64,000 nt of DNA from Streptomyces sp. NBC_01454 (GCF_036227565.1 NZ_CP109460.1:3472001-3536000), one strand, 5' to 3'; shown: positions 55,596 to 64,000, counted from the first letter of the stretch. Translations and numbers: made by a program. Notes: generated from the sequence alone by a model not told the origin.

Positions 55596-56705
55596 ATGGC
55601 CAACGTCATCGACATCACCGGGCTCCCGCCGGAGCGCGTCGTCTTCTCCCCGTCCCCGCTGGCGGAACTGGGCGCCGCGCTGCACGCGCTGTCCGAGCCC
55701 GGGCACCACCCCGGGCTGCACGGCTGGGTCACCGCCACCACCGCGGCACTGCACACCGACCTCGCCGACCGGCTGTGCGAGGCGGACTTCCTGTGGCGCT
55801 CCTCCCGCTCCGACATCCTGCTGCCGGCCCGGCCCGGGGCGACGCTGGCCGGGGAGCTGGACGAGCTGGACACCATCGACGACGAACGGTTCGTGGCCGC
55901 GGCGTTCGAGATCACCTGCTCGGCGTCCTACACCCGCTGCACGCCCTCGCCCCTGGTCGACCCGGACGAGCGGGCGCGGGTACGGGAGATGGCCGCCGCA
56001 CGCGGCCCTCGGCAGGCGGCCTTCACCGACCGGATGCTCACCGATCCCGACGGCCTGCGGCGGTGGCTGCGCCGGCTGTTCGAGGACTGCGAGGAGGCGT
56101 TCTTCGGGGACATCTGGCGCCGGGTGGGCATCCAGCTGGCGGCCGACGCCCGGCACAAGACCGAACTGCTGCGCCACAAGGGCCTGGCCGAGACGCTGTC
56201 CGAGACCTCGCGCGCGCTGACCCTGGAGGTCGACCGGGACGGCGGCGGCGCCACCCGCATCCTGGTCGACAAGCTGGCCCAAGGGCGTACGACGGCGTTC
56301 GCGAACCCCGCGGATCCGGGCGTCACCTTCCTGCCGACGTCGTTCGGCTGGCCGCATCTGCTGTTCAGCCATGCCCCGGGATGGCGCCCGGTGCTCCAGT
56401 ACCCGGTCGCCGGAACGGAGTTGCCGGCGCCGGCCGCACTGGAGCTGGTGCAGCAGCGGCTGGAGGCCCTGGCGCATCCGATGCGGATGCAGCTGTGCCG
56501 TTCGCTGTCGCGGGGGCCGCATACGACGGGGGAGCTGGCGCACGCGTACGGGATCACCCCGCCGGAGGTGTCACGGCACATCGCCACGCTGAAGAAGGCC
56601 GGGCTGATCCAGACGCGGCGCCGTGGGCGCTATGTACTGCACCAGCTGAATCTCCAGACGGTGGCCAGGCTGGGCAGCGACTTCCTTGAGGGCGTACTGC
56701 GTTGA
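55596..56705 (+). CDS. ArsR-family winged-helix regulator with large N-terminal domain (DUF5937-like)
   Basis: A 369-aa protein. The C-terminal about 85 residues are a classical ArsR winged helix: LEALAHPMRMQLCRSLSRGP, HTTGELAHAYGITPPEVSRH, IATLKKAGLIQTRRRGRYVL. The N-terminal about 280 residues form a larger domain (FSPSPLAELGAALHALSEPG, HHPGLHGWV) seen in DUF5937/ArsR fusions of actinobacteria, whose ligand is unknown. ATG 55596 has no ribosome site, so a leaderless or weak start is likely. It probably binds the inverted repeat at 55532-55560. Confidence 0.88.
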   Translation: MANVIDITGLPPERVVFSPSPLAELGAALHALSEPGHHPGLHGWVTATTAALHTDLADRLCEADFLWRSSRSDILLPARPGATLAGELDELDTIDDERFVAAAFEITCSASYTRCTPSPLVDPDERARVREMAAARGPRQAAFTDRMLTDPDGLRRWLRRLFEDCEEAFFGDIWRRVGIQLAADARHKTELLRHKGLAETLSETSRALTLEVDRDGGGATRILVDKLAQGRTTAFANPADPGVTFLPTSFGWPHLLFSHAPGWRPVLQYPVAGTELPAPAALELVQQRLEALAHPMRMQLCRSLSRGPHTTGELAHAYGITPPEVSRHIATLKKAGLIQTRRRGRYVLHQLNLQTVARLGSDFLEGVLR

Positions 56706-56787
56706 GGCCGGGCCGGCACCGAGCCGGAGCAGCCCCCGGACCGGTCCCCGGACCGGTCCCCGCTCTCCCCCACGCCCCCGAGCCGGA

Positions 56788-57486
56788 TCAGCCCCGCTCC
56801 CCCTGAGCCCCCGCTCCCCCGGCCCGCACCACTCCCGTCTCGTAGGCGAGAACCACCGCCTGGACGCGGTCCCGGAGGTTCAGCTTGGTGAGGATGCGGC
56901 CCACATGCGTCTTGACCGTGGCCTCGGAGAGAACCAGCCGCGCCGCGATCTCCCCGTTCGACAGGCCCTGGGCGACCAGCAGCAGCACCTCCCGCTCCCG
57001 GTCCGTCAGCCGTCCCAGCTCGGGCCGGGAGGGCTCGGCGGAGCTGGCGGGCAGCATCGGCGTGAAGCGGTCGAGGAGCCGGCGGGTGGTGGACGGGGCG
57101 ACGACCGCGTCGCCGCTCTGCACGGCACGGATCGCGGCGAGCAGGTCACCGGGCGGCACGTCCTTGAGCATGAAGCCGCTGGCCCCGGCCTTCAGCGCGG
57201 AGAAGGCGTATTCGTCCAGGTCGAAGGTGGTCAGGATGAGCACCTTCGGGCCGCCTTCCGGCTGTCCGCCGGCGCAGATCCGGCGGGTGGTCTCCACCCC
57301 GTCCAGATGCGGCATACGGACGTCCATGAGGATCACGTCGACCTGGGTGGCGCGCAGTACCTCCAGCGCCTCCACCCCGTTCCCCGCCTCCGCGACGACT
57401 TCCATGTCCGGCTGTGCGGCCAGCACCATCCGGAATCCGGTGCGCAGCAGCACCTGGTCGTCGACGAGCATCACTCGGATGGTCAT
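56788..57486 (-). CDS. NarL/LuxR-type response regulator
   Basis: A 232-aa regulator. Receiver domain: acidic pocket VDDQ (residues 8-11), Asp55 in VILMDVRMPHLDG and Lys in FMLKDVPP. The LuxR helix-turn-helix is LTDREREVLLLVAQGLSNGE and IAARLVLSEATVKTHVGRIL. ATG 57486 is the start. The cognate kinase gene lies upstream on the same strand (155 bp), a normal pair. Signal and targets unknown. Confidence 0.93.
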   Translation of the reverse strand: MTIRVMLVDDQVLLRTGFRMVLAAQPDMEVVAEAGNGVEALEVLRATQVDVILMDVRMPHLDGVETTRRICAGGQPEGGPKVLILTTFDLDEYAFSALKAGASGFMLKDVPPGDLLAAIRAVQSGDAVVAPSTTRRLLDRFTPMLPASSAEPSRPELGRLTDREREVLLLVAQGLSNGEIAARLVLSEATVKTHVGRILTKLNLRDRVQAVVLAYETGVVRAGGAGAQGERG

Positions 57487-57537
57487 GGCAGGGGGTTCCC
57501 TTCGTGCACGGGCGGGGGCGGGACGGGGCGGGGCGTA

Positions 57538-57578
57538 CGGAGCGGTGTGGTGGGGTGGGGCGGAGCGGTGTGGTGGGG
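57538..57578. repeat. 18-bp direct repeat between kinase and regulator genes
   Basis: CGGAGCGGTGTGGTGGGG is present at 57538-57555 and again at 57561-57578, a 23-bp period, in the G-rich spacer of the two-component operon. It could be a replication-slippage product or a binding site. Confidence 0.6.
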
Positions 57579-57641
57579 GGCGGTGGTGGTCGTCGGGGCC
57601 GGCCCGGGGGCCGTACCGGGGAGGCAGGGGCGCGGTGGCGT

Positions 57642-58847
57642 TCATCGGGCGGGTTTGAGCGGGAGTACGGCGACGATCCGGAAGCCGCCGCCCGGCCGTG
57701 GCCCCGCGGTCAGGCTGCCGCCGACCATGCCGACGCGTTCCCGCATGCCGATCAGGCCGTGGCCAAGGCCGTCCGCGCCGCCCTCCTCGTAGCACTCCTG
57801 CTGCGCGCCGCGTCCGTCGTCCTCGACGAGGAGTTCGAGGTCCTCGTCCCGGTAGGAGACGCGGACGGTCGCGCGGACGTGGGGGCCGCCGTGTTTGCGG
57901 GTGTTGGTGAGGGCTTCCTGGGCGATGCGGTAGACGGTCAGCTCCACGCTGCTGGGCAGCTCCCGCGGCTCGCCCTCGACCCGGAAGTCGACCGGCAGCC
58001 CCGCGCCGCGCACCTGGTCCATGAGGTCGCTGAGCTGCTCGACGCCGGGCTGCGGCACATATTCGCCGCTCTCGGACTGTTCGCCGGTGCGCAGGACCCC
58101 GAGCAGCCGGCGCATCTCGGCCAGCGCCTGGCGCCCCGTGCCGGAGATCGTCTCCAGGGCCTGCCGGGTCTGTTCGGGGGCGGCGTCGAGGACGTACGCG
58201 GCGCCGTCGGCCTGGACGACCATCACCGAGACGTTGTGGGCGACGACATCGTGCAGTTCGCGGGCGATACGGGCGCGCTCGGCCGCGACCGCGATCCGGG
58301 ACTGTGCCTCGCGCTCCTTCTCCAGCCGTGCGGCCCGCTCCTCCAGCTGCGCCCAGTAGGCGCGGCGGGTGCGCATGGAGTCGCCGAGCACCCAGGCCAG
58401 GATGAACGGCACGGTGAGCAGGACGGCGGAGAGGATGCTCATCCTCAGCGACTGGCCGTCGTCACCCGAATAACGCCAGAACGACAGGGCGGGACCGACG
58501 ACGGCACCGGCCAGGGCACAGCGGGAGGCCCAGCGGGGGGCGGCAGGTGCGGACGCCACGGTGTAGGCGATCACGAGCATCCCGAAGTCGCTGAGGTTGG
58601 GCTTGACGCCGACGATCAGTTGCCCCACGCCGATGGCGGCCGTCAGCAGCAGCATCTTCACGGGGGCCTTGCGGCGCAGCGCCACCACCAGGCAGAGGCC
58701 CAGGGTGAAGAGCACGGTTGCGGCCAGGTGCATGCTTCCGACACCGTCGAGCACGAGCGGCAGGCTGCTGAACCCGAGGAGCACGACCGCCCAGAAGGAG
58801 TCCACTCCCGTCGGGTGTCTGCGGAGGAAGTCGTAGAGACGCTGCAC
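57642..58847 (-). CDS. NarL-type sensor histidine kinase
   Basis: A 401-aa membrane kinase of the HisKA_3 class. About five hydrophobic segments occupy residues 15-155. A coiled coil leads to the dimerisation/phosphorylation motif ARIARELHDVVAHNVSVMVV (His199) and the ATP domain with the N-box-like IAQEALTNTRKHGG and DDGRG...GHGLIGMRERVGMVGG. It pairs with the LuxR-type regulator downstream. The stimulus is unknown; the short sensor suggests a membrane-embedded signal. Confidence 0.93.
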   Translation of the reverse strand: MQRLYDFLRRHPTGVDSFWAVVLLGFSSLPLVLDGVGSMHLAATVLFTLGLCLVVALRRKAPVKMLLLTAAIGVGQLIVGVKPNLSDFGMLVIAYTVASAPAAPRWASRCALAGAVVGPALSFWRYSGDDGQSLRMSILSAVLLTVPFILAWVLGDSMRTRRAYWAQLEERAARLEKEREAQSRIAVAAERARIARELHDVVAHNVSVMVVQADGAAYVLDAAPEQTRQALETISGTGRQALAEMRRLLGVLRTGEQSESGEYVPQPGVEQLSDLMDQVRGAGLPVDFRVEGEPRELPSSVELTVYRIAQEALTNTRKHGGPHVRATVRVSYRDEDLELLVEDDGRGAQQECYEEGGADGLGHGLIGMRERVGMVGGSLTAGPRPGGGFRIVAVLPLKPAR

Positions 58848-59020
58848 GTAACCCAGCGTAGGCAGCCTGTATAGGTGTACGGGTCAACCGGAGGAGCGAT
58901 CCTGTTGCGGCGGGTCTACTCCCCAAGGTGGAGATCCGGCTCGCCACCTGCGGCGGGCAGCGGCCCCACCTGCGCGGCTTCCCGTACGGGCGGCCGGTGC
59001 GGGCCCGTAGCGTGGGGCAG

Positions 59021-60043
59021 ATGAGGAACGAGTGGTGCGGGTGGCGCGAGGCCACGGAGCGGGCGCTGTACGGCCCGGGCGAGGGCTTCTACACCCGGGC
59101 CGGGGGCCCCGGACCGGCCGGGCACTTCCGGACGTCGGTGCATGTCTCCCCGCTCTACGCGGGCGCCGTCGCCACCCTGCTGTGCCGGGTCGACGCGGCG
59201 CTCGGTCATCCCGCGGAGCTGGCGCTGGTCGATGTGGGCGCGGGGCGCGGTGAGCTGCTGACGGGGGTGCTGGCCGCGCTGCCGGGCGAGGTGGCGGCCC
59301 GGCTGCGTCCGTACGCGGTCGAGCGCGCCGCGCGCCCCGAGGGCCTCGATCCGCGGATCGGCTGGCACGGCGAGCTGCCCGTGCCGGGCTCGGTCAGCGG
59401 GCTGCTGTTCGCGAACGAGTGGCTCGACAACGTGCCGGTCGATGTCGTCGAGACGGATGCGGACGGGGTGCCGCGCCGGGTGCTGGTACGGGCCGACGGC
59501 ACGGAGCGGCTGGGCGGGCCGGTGGACGGCGCGGACGCGGAATGGCTGGGCCGCTGGTGGCCGCCGGCCCCGGACTCCGCCGCCTCCCCCGGGCTGCGCG
59601 CCGAGATCGGCCGTCCCCGGGACGAGGCCTGGGCGCGGGCCGTGGGCACGCTGCGCGCCGGGCTGGCGGTCGCCGCCGACTATGCGCACGAGCGGGACGA
59701 CCGTCCGCCCTTCGGCACGCTCACCGGCTTCCGTGACGGCCGTGAGGTGCCTCCCGTGCCGGACGGCAGCTGCGACATCACGGCGCATGTGGCGCTGGAC
59801 TCCTGTGCCGGGCCGCGGGCGGAGCGGCTGACCCAGCGCGAGGCGCTGCACGCCCTGGGCGTGGACGGCCGGCGCCCGCCGCTCACGCTGGCCGCCGCCG
59901 ACCCGGCGGGGTACGTACGGGCCCTCAGCACGGCCGGGGCGGCGGCGGAGCTGACGGATCCGGGCGGCCTCGGCGGCTTCGGCTGGCTGGTGGAGCCGGT
60001 GGGCGGCGCGTACGCGGGGCTTCTCAGGGAGTGGGACGGCTGA
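59021..60043 (+). CDS. SAM-dependent methyltransferase, MidA/NDUFAF7 type
   Basis: A 340-aa member of the MidA/NDUFAF7 (DUF185) family. The N-terminus [11 protein letters not shown] and [17 protein letters not shown] is the family start; SAM motif [13 protein letters not shown] follows, with the signature [15 protein letters not shown] (usual form NELLDAxPV). In mitochondria NDUFAF7 dimethylates an arginine of NDUFS2, the NuoD equivalent of complex I. Here the next gene, 44 bp downstream, is nuoD, giving a strong functional link. ATG 59021 follows GTGGGG. Methylation of NuoD is inferred. Confidence 0.85.
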   Translation: MRNEWCGWREATERALYGPGEGFYTRAGGPGPAGHFRTSVHVSPLYAGAVATLLCRVDAALGHPAELALVDVGAGRGELLTGVLAALPGEVAARLRPYAVERAARPEGLDPRIGWHGELPVPGSVSGLLFANEWLDNVPVDVVETDADGVPRRVLVRADGTERLGGPVDGADAEWLGRWWPPAPDSAASPGLRAEIGRPRDEAWARAVGTLRAGLAVAADYAHERDDRPPFGTLTGFRDGREVPPVPDGSCDITAHVALDSCAGPRAERLTQREALHALGVDGRRPPLTLAAADPAGYVRALSTAGAAAELTDPGGLGGFGWLVEPVGGAYAGLLREWDG

Positions 60044-60087
60044 GGGCTCCGGGGTCCGCCGTCAGGGCGTCCTGCGAGACTGTTCCC

Positions 60088-61230
60088 ATGACGGAGACGA
60101 CGGTCGGCATCGGCGGCGCGGCCGAGAGCACCGACATGGTGCTGAACATCGGCCCGCAGCATCCCTCGACGCACGGCGTGCTGCGGCTGCGCCTGGTCCT
60201 GGACGGCGAGCGCATCCAGCACGCCGAGCCGGTGATCGGCTACATGCACCGCGGCGCCGAGAAGCTCTTCGAGGCGCGCGACTACCGCCAGATCATCATG
60301 CTCGCCAACCGGCACGACTGGCTGTCGGCGTTCTCCAACGAGCTGGGCGTGGTGCTGGCCGTCGAGCGGATGCTGGGCATGGAGGTGCCCGAGCGCGCCG
60401 TCTGGTTGCGGACGCTGCTCGCCGAGCTGAACCGCGTGCTGAACCATCTGATGTTCCTCGGCTCCTACCCCCTGGAACTCGGCGGCATCACGCCCGTCTT
60501 CCATGCCTTCCGGGAGCGGGAGGAGCTCCAGGCCGTCATGGAGGAGATCTCCGGCGGCCGGATGCACTACATGTTCAACCGCGTCGGCGGCCTCAAGGAG
60601 GACCTGCCGGCGGGCTGGCTGGGCCGGGCCCGGCACGCCGTCGCCGAGGTGCGCTCCCGCATGGACGTCTTCGACAATCTGGTCCTGGGCAACGAGATCT
60701 TCCGCGGCCGTACCCGCGGGGTCGGTGTGCTCGCGCCGGAGACGGTGCACGGGTACGGCGTCTCCGGACCGATCGCCCGTGCCTCCGGCGTGGACTTCGA
60801 TCTGCGGCGCGACGAGCCGTATCTGGCTTACGGGGAGCTGCAGTCCACGCTGAAGGTCGTCACCCGCGGGGAGGGCGACTGTCTGGCCCGCTTCGAGTGC
60901 CTGCTGGAGCAGAGCCACAACGCGCTCGATCTCGCGGACGCCTGCCTGGACCGGATCGCGGAGCTGCCGCCGGGGCCGGTGAATCAGCGTCTGCCGAAGG
61001 TGCTGAAGGCCCCCGAGGGCGCGACGTACGCCTGGACCGAGAACCCCCTGGGCATCAACGGCTATTACCTCGTCTCCAAGGGCGAGAAGACGCCCTACCG
61101 CCTCAAGCTGCGCTCGGCGTCCTTCAACAACATCCAGGCGCTGGTGGAGCTGCTGCCGGGCACCCTGGTCGCCGACATGGTCGCCATTCTCGGTTCGCTG
61201 TTCTTCGTCGTGGGAGACATCGACAAATAG
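60088..61230 (+). CDS. nuoD: NADH-quinone oxidoreductase subunit D-like protein (stand-alone NuoD)
   Basis: A homologue of the 49-kDa complex I subunit, 380 aa. The quinone-site loop [20 protein letters not shown] and the HRG motif [20 protein letters not shown] are present, with Arg55 in the place of the arginine that NDUFAF7 methylates. Further blocks: [60 protein letters not shown] and [20 protein letters not shown] with a near-complete C-terminus DPVLGSID-like [12 protein letters not shown]. The rest of the nuo operon is not in the window, so it is a second or isolated copy, as known in S. coelicolor. It may join a complex with other subunits. Confidence 0.92.
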   Translation: MTETTVGIGGAAESTDMVLNIGPQHPSTHGVLRLRLVLDGERIQHAEPVIGYMHRGAEKLFEARDYRQIIMLANRHDWLSAFSNELGVVLAVERMLGMEVPERAVWLRTLLAELNRVLNHLMFLGSYPLELGGITPVFHAFREREELQAVMEEISGGRMHYMFNRVGGLKEDLPAGWLGRARHAVAEVRSRMDVFDNLVLGNEIFRGRTRGVGVLAPETVHGYGVSGPIARASGVDFDLRRDEPYLAYGELQSTLKVVTRGEGDCLARFECLLEQSHNALDLADACLDRIAELPPGPVNQRLPKVLKAPEGATYAWTENPLGINGYYLVSKGEKTPYRLKLRSASFNNIQALVELLPGTLVADMVAILGSLFFVVGDIDK

Positions 61231-61276
61231 GCGACAAGTAGGCGCCGCGGGGCGGGGCATCGCCGCCCCGCCCGGG

Positions 61277-61297
61277 CTGTCCACACCTTGTGGACAA
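61277..61297. promoter_or_regulatory. Inverted pair of DnaA-box-like sequences after nuoD
   Basis: CTGTCCACA (61277-61285) faces TGTGGACAA (61289-61297), whose complement TTGTCCACA is the streptomycete DnaA-box consensus. They form an 8-3-8 palindrome. It could bind DnaA or act as a short hairpin terminator of nuoD. Confidence 0.4.
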
Positions 61298-61380
61298 CGA
61301 CTGGCGCACATGGCGCACACCCCTCACCGAAGGGGGACGTACGCCGGGACCCGGGAAAGCTCAACGGACCCTCGCAACAG

Positions 61381-61416
61381 CGCGGCCCCGGAGCCCTTGC
61401 AGGCTCCGGGGCCGCG
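61381..61416. terminator. 15-bp perfect hairpin between convergent genes
   Basis: The arm 61381-61395 pairs perfectly with 61402-61416 around CTTGCA. It ends nuoD transcription and that of the minus-strand gene whose stop is at 61433. Confidence 0.75.
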
Positions 61417-61432
61417 CGGCGGCGGACGGCGG

Positions 61433-62605
61433 TCAGGAGATGGCGCTGCGCAGTCCGCCGAGGTCGAGTTGCTCGGTCTCGTCGTGAGCGGTCAGATCGA
61501 TGACCTCGCCGGTGCCGTTGGTCGTGTCGCCCTCGGCCCGCTCGTCCCCGGCCGCGCCGCCCTTGGCGGGCGTCTCCTTACGGGCCGAGTGCTCGGCGAC
61601 GGCCTCGTCCCCGACGACGTCCGCCAGATCGTCCTCCAGCGGTGCGGTCAGCTCGCGGGGGCCATCGCCGGTCGCGTTGCCGAAGAAGTCGAAGCCGCCC
61701 AGGGCGCGGGACGTGGCGCGGCGGGACGCGGCGGGGCGGGACGGTGCGATGACGGCGGCGGCGGCCGGGACCGTACGGAGCGCGGGTGCGGCGGCGTCGG
61801 CCGGGCGGGCGTGCGAAGCCCCGTCCGTGCGCGGTGCGACGGCCGCCGGTGCCTTCCCCCGGCCGCTCTCACCGTCCTGAGCCTCACCGCCGGACGGCTC
61901 GGGCCGGGCGGCCGCTTCGCTCCGGACGCCGTCCCGCGGGGTGCGCGCGGCCTTCTGGGCGGTGCGCTGGCGGGCGGCGTTGCGGGCGAGGCGGCGAAGC
62001 GCCTGGTCGGCCTGCGCATAGGTCGCCGGAGCTGTACGGTCCCCCTCCGTGCCGGGCTCGCGCCGGGCCCGGATCGAGGACTCCCCCGCCCGGACGAAGC
62101 GGAGCGCACGGGGCAGGCGGGCGGCGGCCGGCAGGGCGCGGGAGGGCGTAGCAGCCTCGATGGCGAGCAGCCGGCGGCCCTCCAGGGCACTGGCCCGCTC
62201 GGTCTCGGCGGTGGCGTAACGGCGCAGCAGATCGGCGTGTTCGCTGCGCAGCCGGGCCAATTCGGCGCGCTTGGCGCGGAGTTTGGCGTCCAGGGCGGTG
62301 CGCAGCTCGCGGGACTCCTCGACGTCCGTTTCGAGTTCGGCGATCCGCTCCTCGGTGCGCCACTCGTCGCGCAGCCTGGCGCGGGTGAGTTCGGCGACCC
62401 GTCGGCCGGCGTTGCGGTCCCAGGTCCGCAGCAGGACCGCGCCGGTGAGTGCGGCGGCTGCCGCGCCCACGGCGAGCACCCGTTGCACCAGGTCGTCGCC
62501 GACGAACCACGCGCCCGCGGCGCAGGCGATCGACGCACCGGCGACCGTCGCGGGAGGAAGCAGCCGGTGGAGGGGTGGTGATTGGCGGTGGCGTCCTCGT
62601 GGCAT
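61433..62605 (-). CDS. Membrane protein with coiled coil and long disordered tail
   Basis: About 390 aa. ATG 62605 begins MPRGRHRQSPPLHRLLPPAT. Two hydrophobic segments (about 18-60: VAGASIACAAGAWFVG, AVGAAAAALTGAVLL) are followed by a coiled coil (about 67-130: WRTEERIAELETDVEESREL, LRAKRAELARLRSEHADLLR) and a long Ala/Pro/Arg-rich tail ending in EVIDLTAHDETEQLDLGGLR. Topology suggests a cytoplasmic coiled coil and tail attached to the membrane, as in cell-shape or division proteins. No family recognised. Confidence 0.82.
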   Translation of the reverse strand: MPRGRHRQSPPLHRLLPPATVAGASIACAAGAWFVGDDLVQRVLAVGAAAAALTGAVLLRTWDRNAGRRVAELTRARLRDEWRTEERIAELETDVEESRELRTALDAKLRAKRAELARLRSEHADLLRRYATAETERASALEGRRLLAIEAATPSRALPAAARLPRALRFVRAGESSIRARREPGTEGDRTAPATYAQADQALRRLARNAARQRTAQKAARTPRDGVRSEAAARPEPSGGEAQDGESGRGKAPAAVAPRTDGASHARPADAAAPALRTVPAAAAVIAPSRPAASRRATSRALGGFDFFGNATGDGPRELTAPLEDDLADVVGDEAVAEHSARKETPAKGGAAGDERAEGDTTNGTGEVIDLTAHDETEQLDLGGLRSAIS

Positions 62606-63071
62606 GGCCAGAAACTTACCGTGCGTGCGGGATCTATGGGACCGCGCACACCAATCCGTTTCCCGCTGGTTACTTCTTGACCAACCCCGCCTCCTCCCCA
62701 TATGCCCGCGCATCTTCCGCCGGTCCGCGAAACGGCCGGTCTCGCACTTGGCGTCCGATGTGGGCGTACGCTGCGGCGATTTACCCGGGCGGAGGGGAAG
62801 GTCCGCCGTTCCCGGCGGCCCGGACAGCCGCTTCACCACCGCGCCCCGGAACGAATTCGGCGCGCAGCGCGGCGAATTCGTTGCGGGGTACCTGCTCGGG
62901 CTCTTCACACGGGCGACATCCCGCGGGCGGCGAACGGGGAACAGAAGTGATCTTGGAAAGGGATTGCCGCACGGCCCGGCCTGCTCTACCCGGGCCCGGC
63001 CTGCCGCTGCCCGGCCGCCGAGCGGGGCCGCGGCGCCACGGCCCGCACGCCCGGACCGGACGCGCCCGGCC
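62606..63071. other. 466-bp region without a recognisable gene, holding a 45-bp palindrome
   Basis: It lies between two minus-strand genes and should contain the promoter of the coiled-coil gene. Base composition is mixed, with an AT-richer patch near 62850. Frames here (including a 63-codon minus-strand one from 62972) overlap the palindrome, lack a convincing ribosome site and show no family. I see no confident gene. Confidence 0.5.
62844..62888. repeat. 45-bp near-perfect palindrome
   Basis: The arms 62844-62865 and 62867-62888 match at 20 of 22 positions around a central A (62866). The core arm is AACGAATTCG with its complement CGAATTCGTT; mismatches occur only at 62849/62883 and 62860/62872. 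It is far longer than typical operator palindromes and could fold into a very stable hairpin. Confidence 0.85.
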
Positions 63072-63563
63072 TCACAGCGCCGCGTCCACCCCGCCGTTGC
63101 CCTTGCCGTCGTCCTCGGGCAGCTTGCACACCCGCTCCAGGAAGATCGCCGCCGCGACGACGGCGGCCCCGGCGAGCACCGACAGACCGGCGTAGATCGC
63201 CTGGTCCCGGCGGGGTGCGAGATCGAGGCCCGAGGTCAGCCAGAAGACGCCGACACCGCCGTACAGCCCGGCCACCAGCGACGCCACCAGCGCGCTCGCC
63301 TGCCCGAAGACCACCGCACGGACGGCCACCAGCGGCTCGACCCCCCTCGCGCCCGGCCGGCGCTCGCGCTGCGCCCGCAGCCGCGACCGGAAGGAGACGG
63401 CGGTCGCGGCGAGCACCGCGGCGATCATCGCCAGCACGATCGGCGCGGCCACCGGCACGCTGGGGAGGGTGCCGAACGCGTCCCACAGCCGGGCGCCGCC
63501 CCAGGCCAGCACCCCGGCCACCAGAAACAGCCCGACCAGCACCTTGATGTGTAGCTGCTTCAC
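63072..63563 (-). CDS. DUF3180-domain membrane protein
   Basis: A 163-aa integral membrane protein with four hydrophobic segments (about 6-24, 34-56, 84-106, 119-142). The start KQLHIKVLVGLFLVAGVLAW and the [20 protein letters not shown] loop match the actinobacterial DUF3180 family, which is encoded next to folK in folate gene clusters. GTG 63563 starts it. Its role is unknown; proximity to folate genes may be only positional. Confidence 0.86.
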   Translation of the reverse strand: MKQLHIKVLVGLFLVAGVLAWGGARLWDAFGTLPSVPVAAPIVLAMIAAVLAATAVSFRSRLRAQRERRPGARGVEPLVAVRAVVFGQASALVASLVAGLYGGVGVFWLTSGLDLAPRRDQAIYAGLSVLAGAAVVAAAIFLERVCKLPEDDGKGNGGVDAAL

Positions 63564-63686
63564 CGAGCGCTCGCCCTTCGCACCGTCATGACTCTCCCTG
63601 CCGTCACGACCATCCCTGCCGATATGGCCGCCTTGCCGGTTTCCTACGGATGCATCCCGCAGGGAACCGACCCGCAACCCTAACGA

Positions 63687-64000
63687 CTACTCGGGCAGTC
63701 GCAGTTCCAGGTCCGCCCGCGGCGCGACCCCCTCGTGGCCGACCGCCGACAGCAGGGCGGCCACCGCGCCGTGCCCGGGAACCTCCGCCTCCGGGTCGAT
63801 GTCGAGCCACGGCGCCAGCACGAACGCGCGCTGATGGGCCCGCGGGTGCGGCAGCGTCAGCCCCGGGTCGTCGGAGACCACGCCCTGGTAGGACAGGATG
63901 TCGACGTCGATCGTGCGCGGCGCCCAGCGCTCCTCGCGGACCCGCTCGAAGGCTTCCTCGATCGCCTGCCCGCGCTCCAGGAGGGAATCCGGCGGCAGCG
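63687..64000 (-). CDS. folK: 2-amino-4-hydroxy-6-hydroxymethyldihydropteridine pyrophosphokinase, C-terminal part
   Basis: Partial; the start lies beyond the right edge. On the minus strand the frame reads the HPPK signature RWAPRTIDVDILSY followed by LTLPHPRAHQRAFVLAPWLD, the conserved L-x-x-PHPR-x-x-x-RxFVLxPL block of FolK. It transfers pyrophosphate from ATP to hydroxymethyl-dihydropterin in folate synthesis. It sits upstream of the DUF3180 gene in the same direction (123-bp gap). Confidence 0.92.
   Translation of the reverse strand, partial: LPPDSLLERGQAIEEAFERVREERWAPRTIDVDILSYQGVVSDDPGLTLPHPRAHQRAFVLAPWLDIDPEAEVPGHGAVAALLSAVGHEGVAPRADLELRLPE

Noticed and set aside
56735..56757. Two 12-bp units CCCCGGACCGGT after the ArsR gene
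   Set aside because: Short, GC-only and likely slippage in a low-complexity spacer; no clear function.
62781..62972. 63-codon minus-strand frame over the 45-bp palindrome
   Set aside because: No good ribosome site, and much of its sequence is forced by the palindrome; it looks like chance coding potential.

Overview
This is a high-GC actinobacterial chromosome segment, almost certainly from Streptomyces or a close relative. Codon third positions are nearly all G/C and GTG starts are frequent. The window carries the SigE-CseA-CseB-CseC envelope-stress operon, lsr2 beside an SCO3374-type gene and clpC, disA after radA, XRE/DUF397 pairs, an AfsK-like kinase with a PQQ sensor, and a stand-alone nuoD. 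Most of it is vertically inherited core DNA; there are no insertion sequences, tRNAs, CRISPR arrays or phage genes that I can see.

Layout. 1-7.6 kb: end of a SulP transporter, a lipoprotein M1 peptidase, an AraC/GyrI regulator, a minus-strand methyltransferase-ECF41 sigma pair facing a TetR regulator, and a TIM-barrel protein. 7.6-11.1 kb: a small membrane protein, an SH3-like protein and the kinase. 11.0-15.9 kb is the most accessory-looking part: a coupled pair of tiny genes, an XRE regulator with two DUF397 genes (the second frameshifted), then a WXG-type protein, a WXG-alpha/beta hydrolase and a lipoprotein. 16-21.5 kb: ilvD, then a Ppx/GppA phosphatase, a sugar isomerase-like protein and a TetR regulator. 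21.6-30.2 kb: a sigma-like/zinc-finger/BACON membrane protein, radA, disA, an epimerase, a PPOX protein and mutY. 30.6-34.0 kb: sigE-cseABC. 34.2-37.2 kb: an MFS pump with a divergent TetR regulator, and an M23 peptidase. 37.9-41.1 kb: a large NACHT NTPase with a helical N-terminus and leucine-rich C-terminus, a bacterial NLR-type protein. 41.2-47.4 kb: clpC, an SCO3374-family gene, lsr2, a GNAT acetyltransferase, a BlaI-type regulator and small proteins. 47.5-53.4 kb: a compact minus-strand cofactor operon (DUF2520 protein, panC, nadB, nadC, coaX). 53.6-58.8 kb: a threonine aldolase-like gene, an ArsR regulator with a clear operator, and a NarL-type two-component system. 59-61.2 kb: a MidA/NDUFAF7-type methyltransferase directly upstream of a lone nuoD. 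61.4-64 kb: a coiled-coil membrane protein, a DUF3180 protein and the end of folK.

How the genes work together. Cell-envelope homeostasis is a theme: SigE/Cse, DisA (c-di-AMP), the M23 peptidase and possibly the kinase. NAD, pantothenate/CoA and folate genes lie close together. The strongest candidates for a less described system are the NACHT protein (probable anti-phage NLR) with its upstream direct repeats, the WXG/hydrolase/lipoprotein cassette beside the XRE-DUF397 locus, the sigma/zinc-finger/BACON fusion, and the MidA-NuoD pair. Several regulator genes sit next to palindromes that fit their own operators. A 45-bp near-perfect palindrome lies in a 466-bp stretch without a recognisable gene. 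All assignments come from reading the sequence and from family knowledge; no database search was run.
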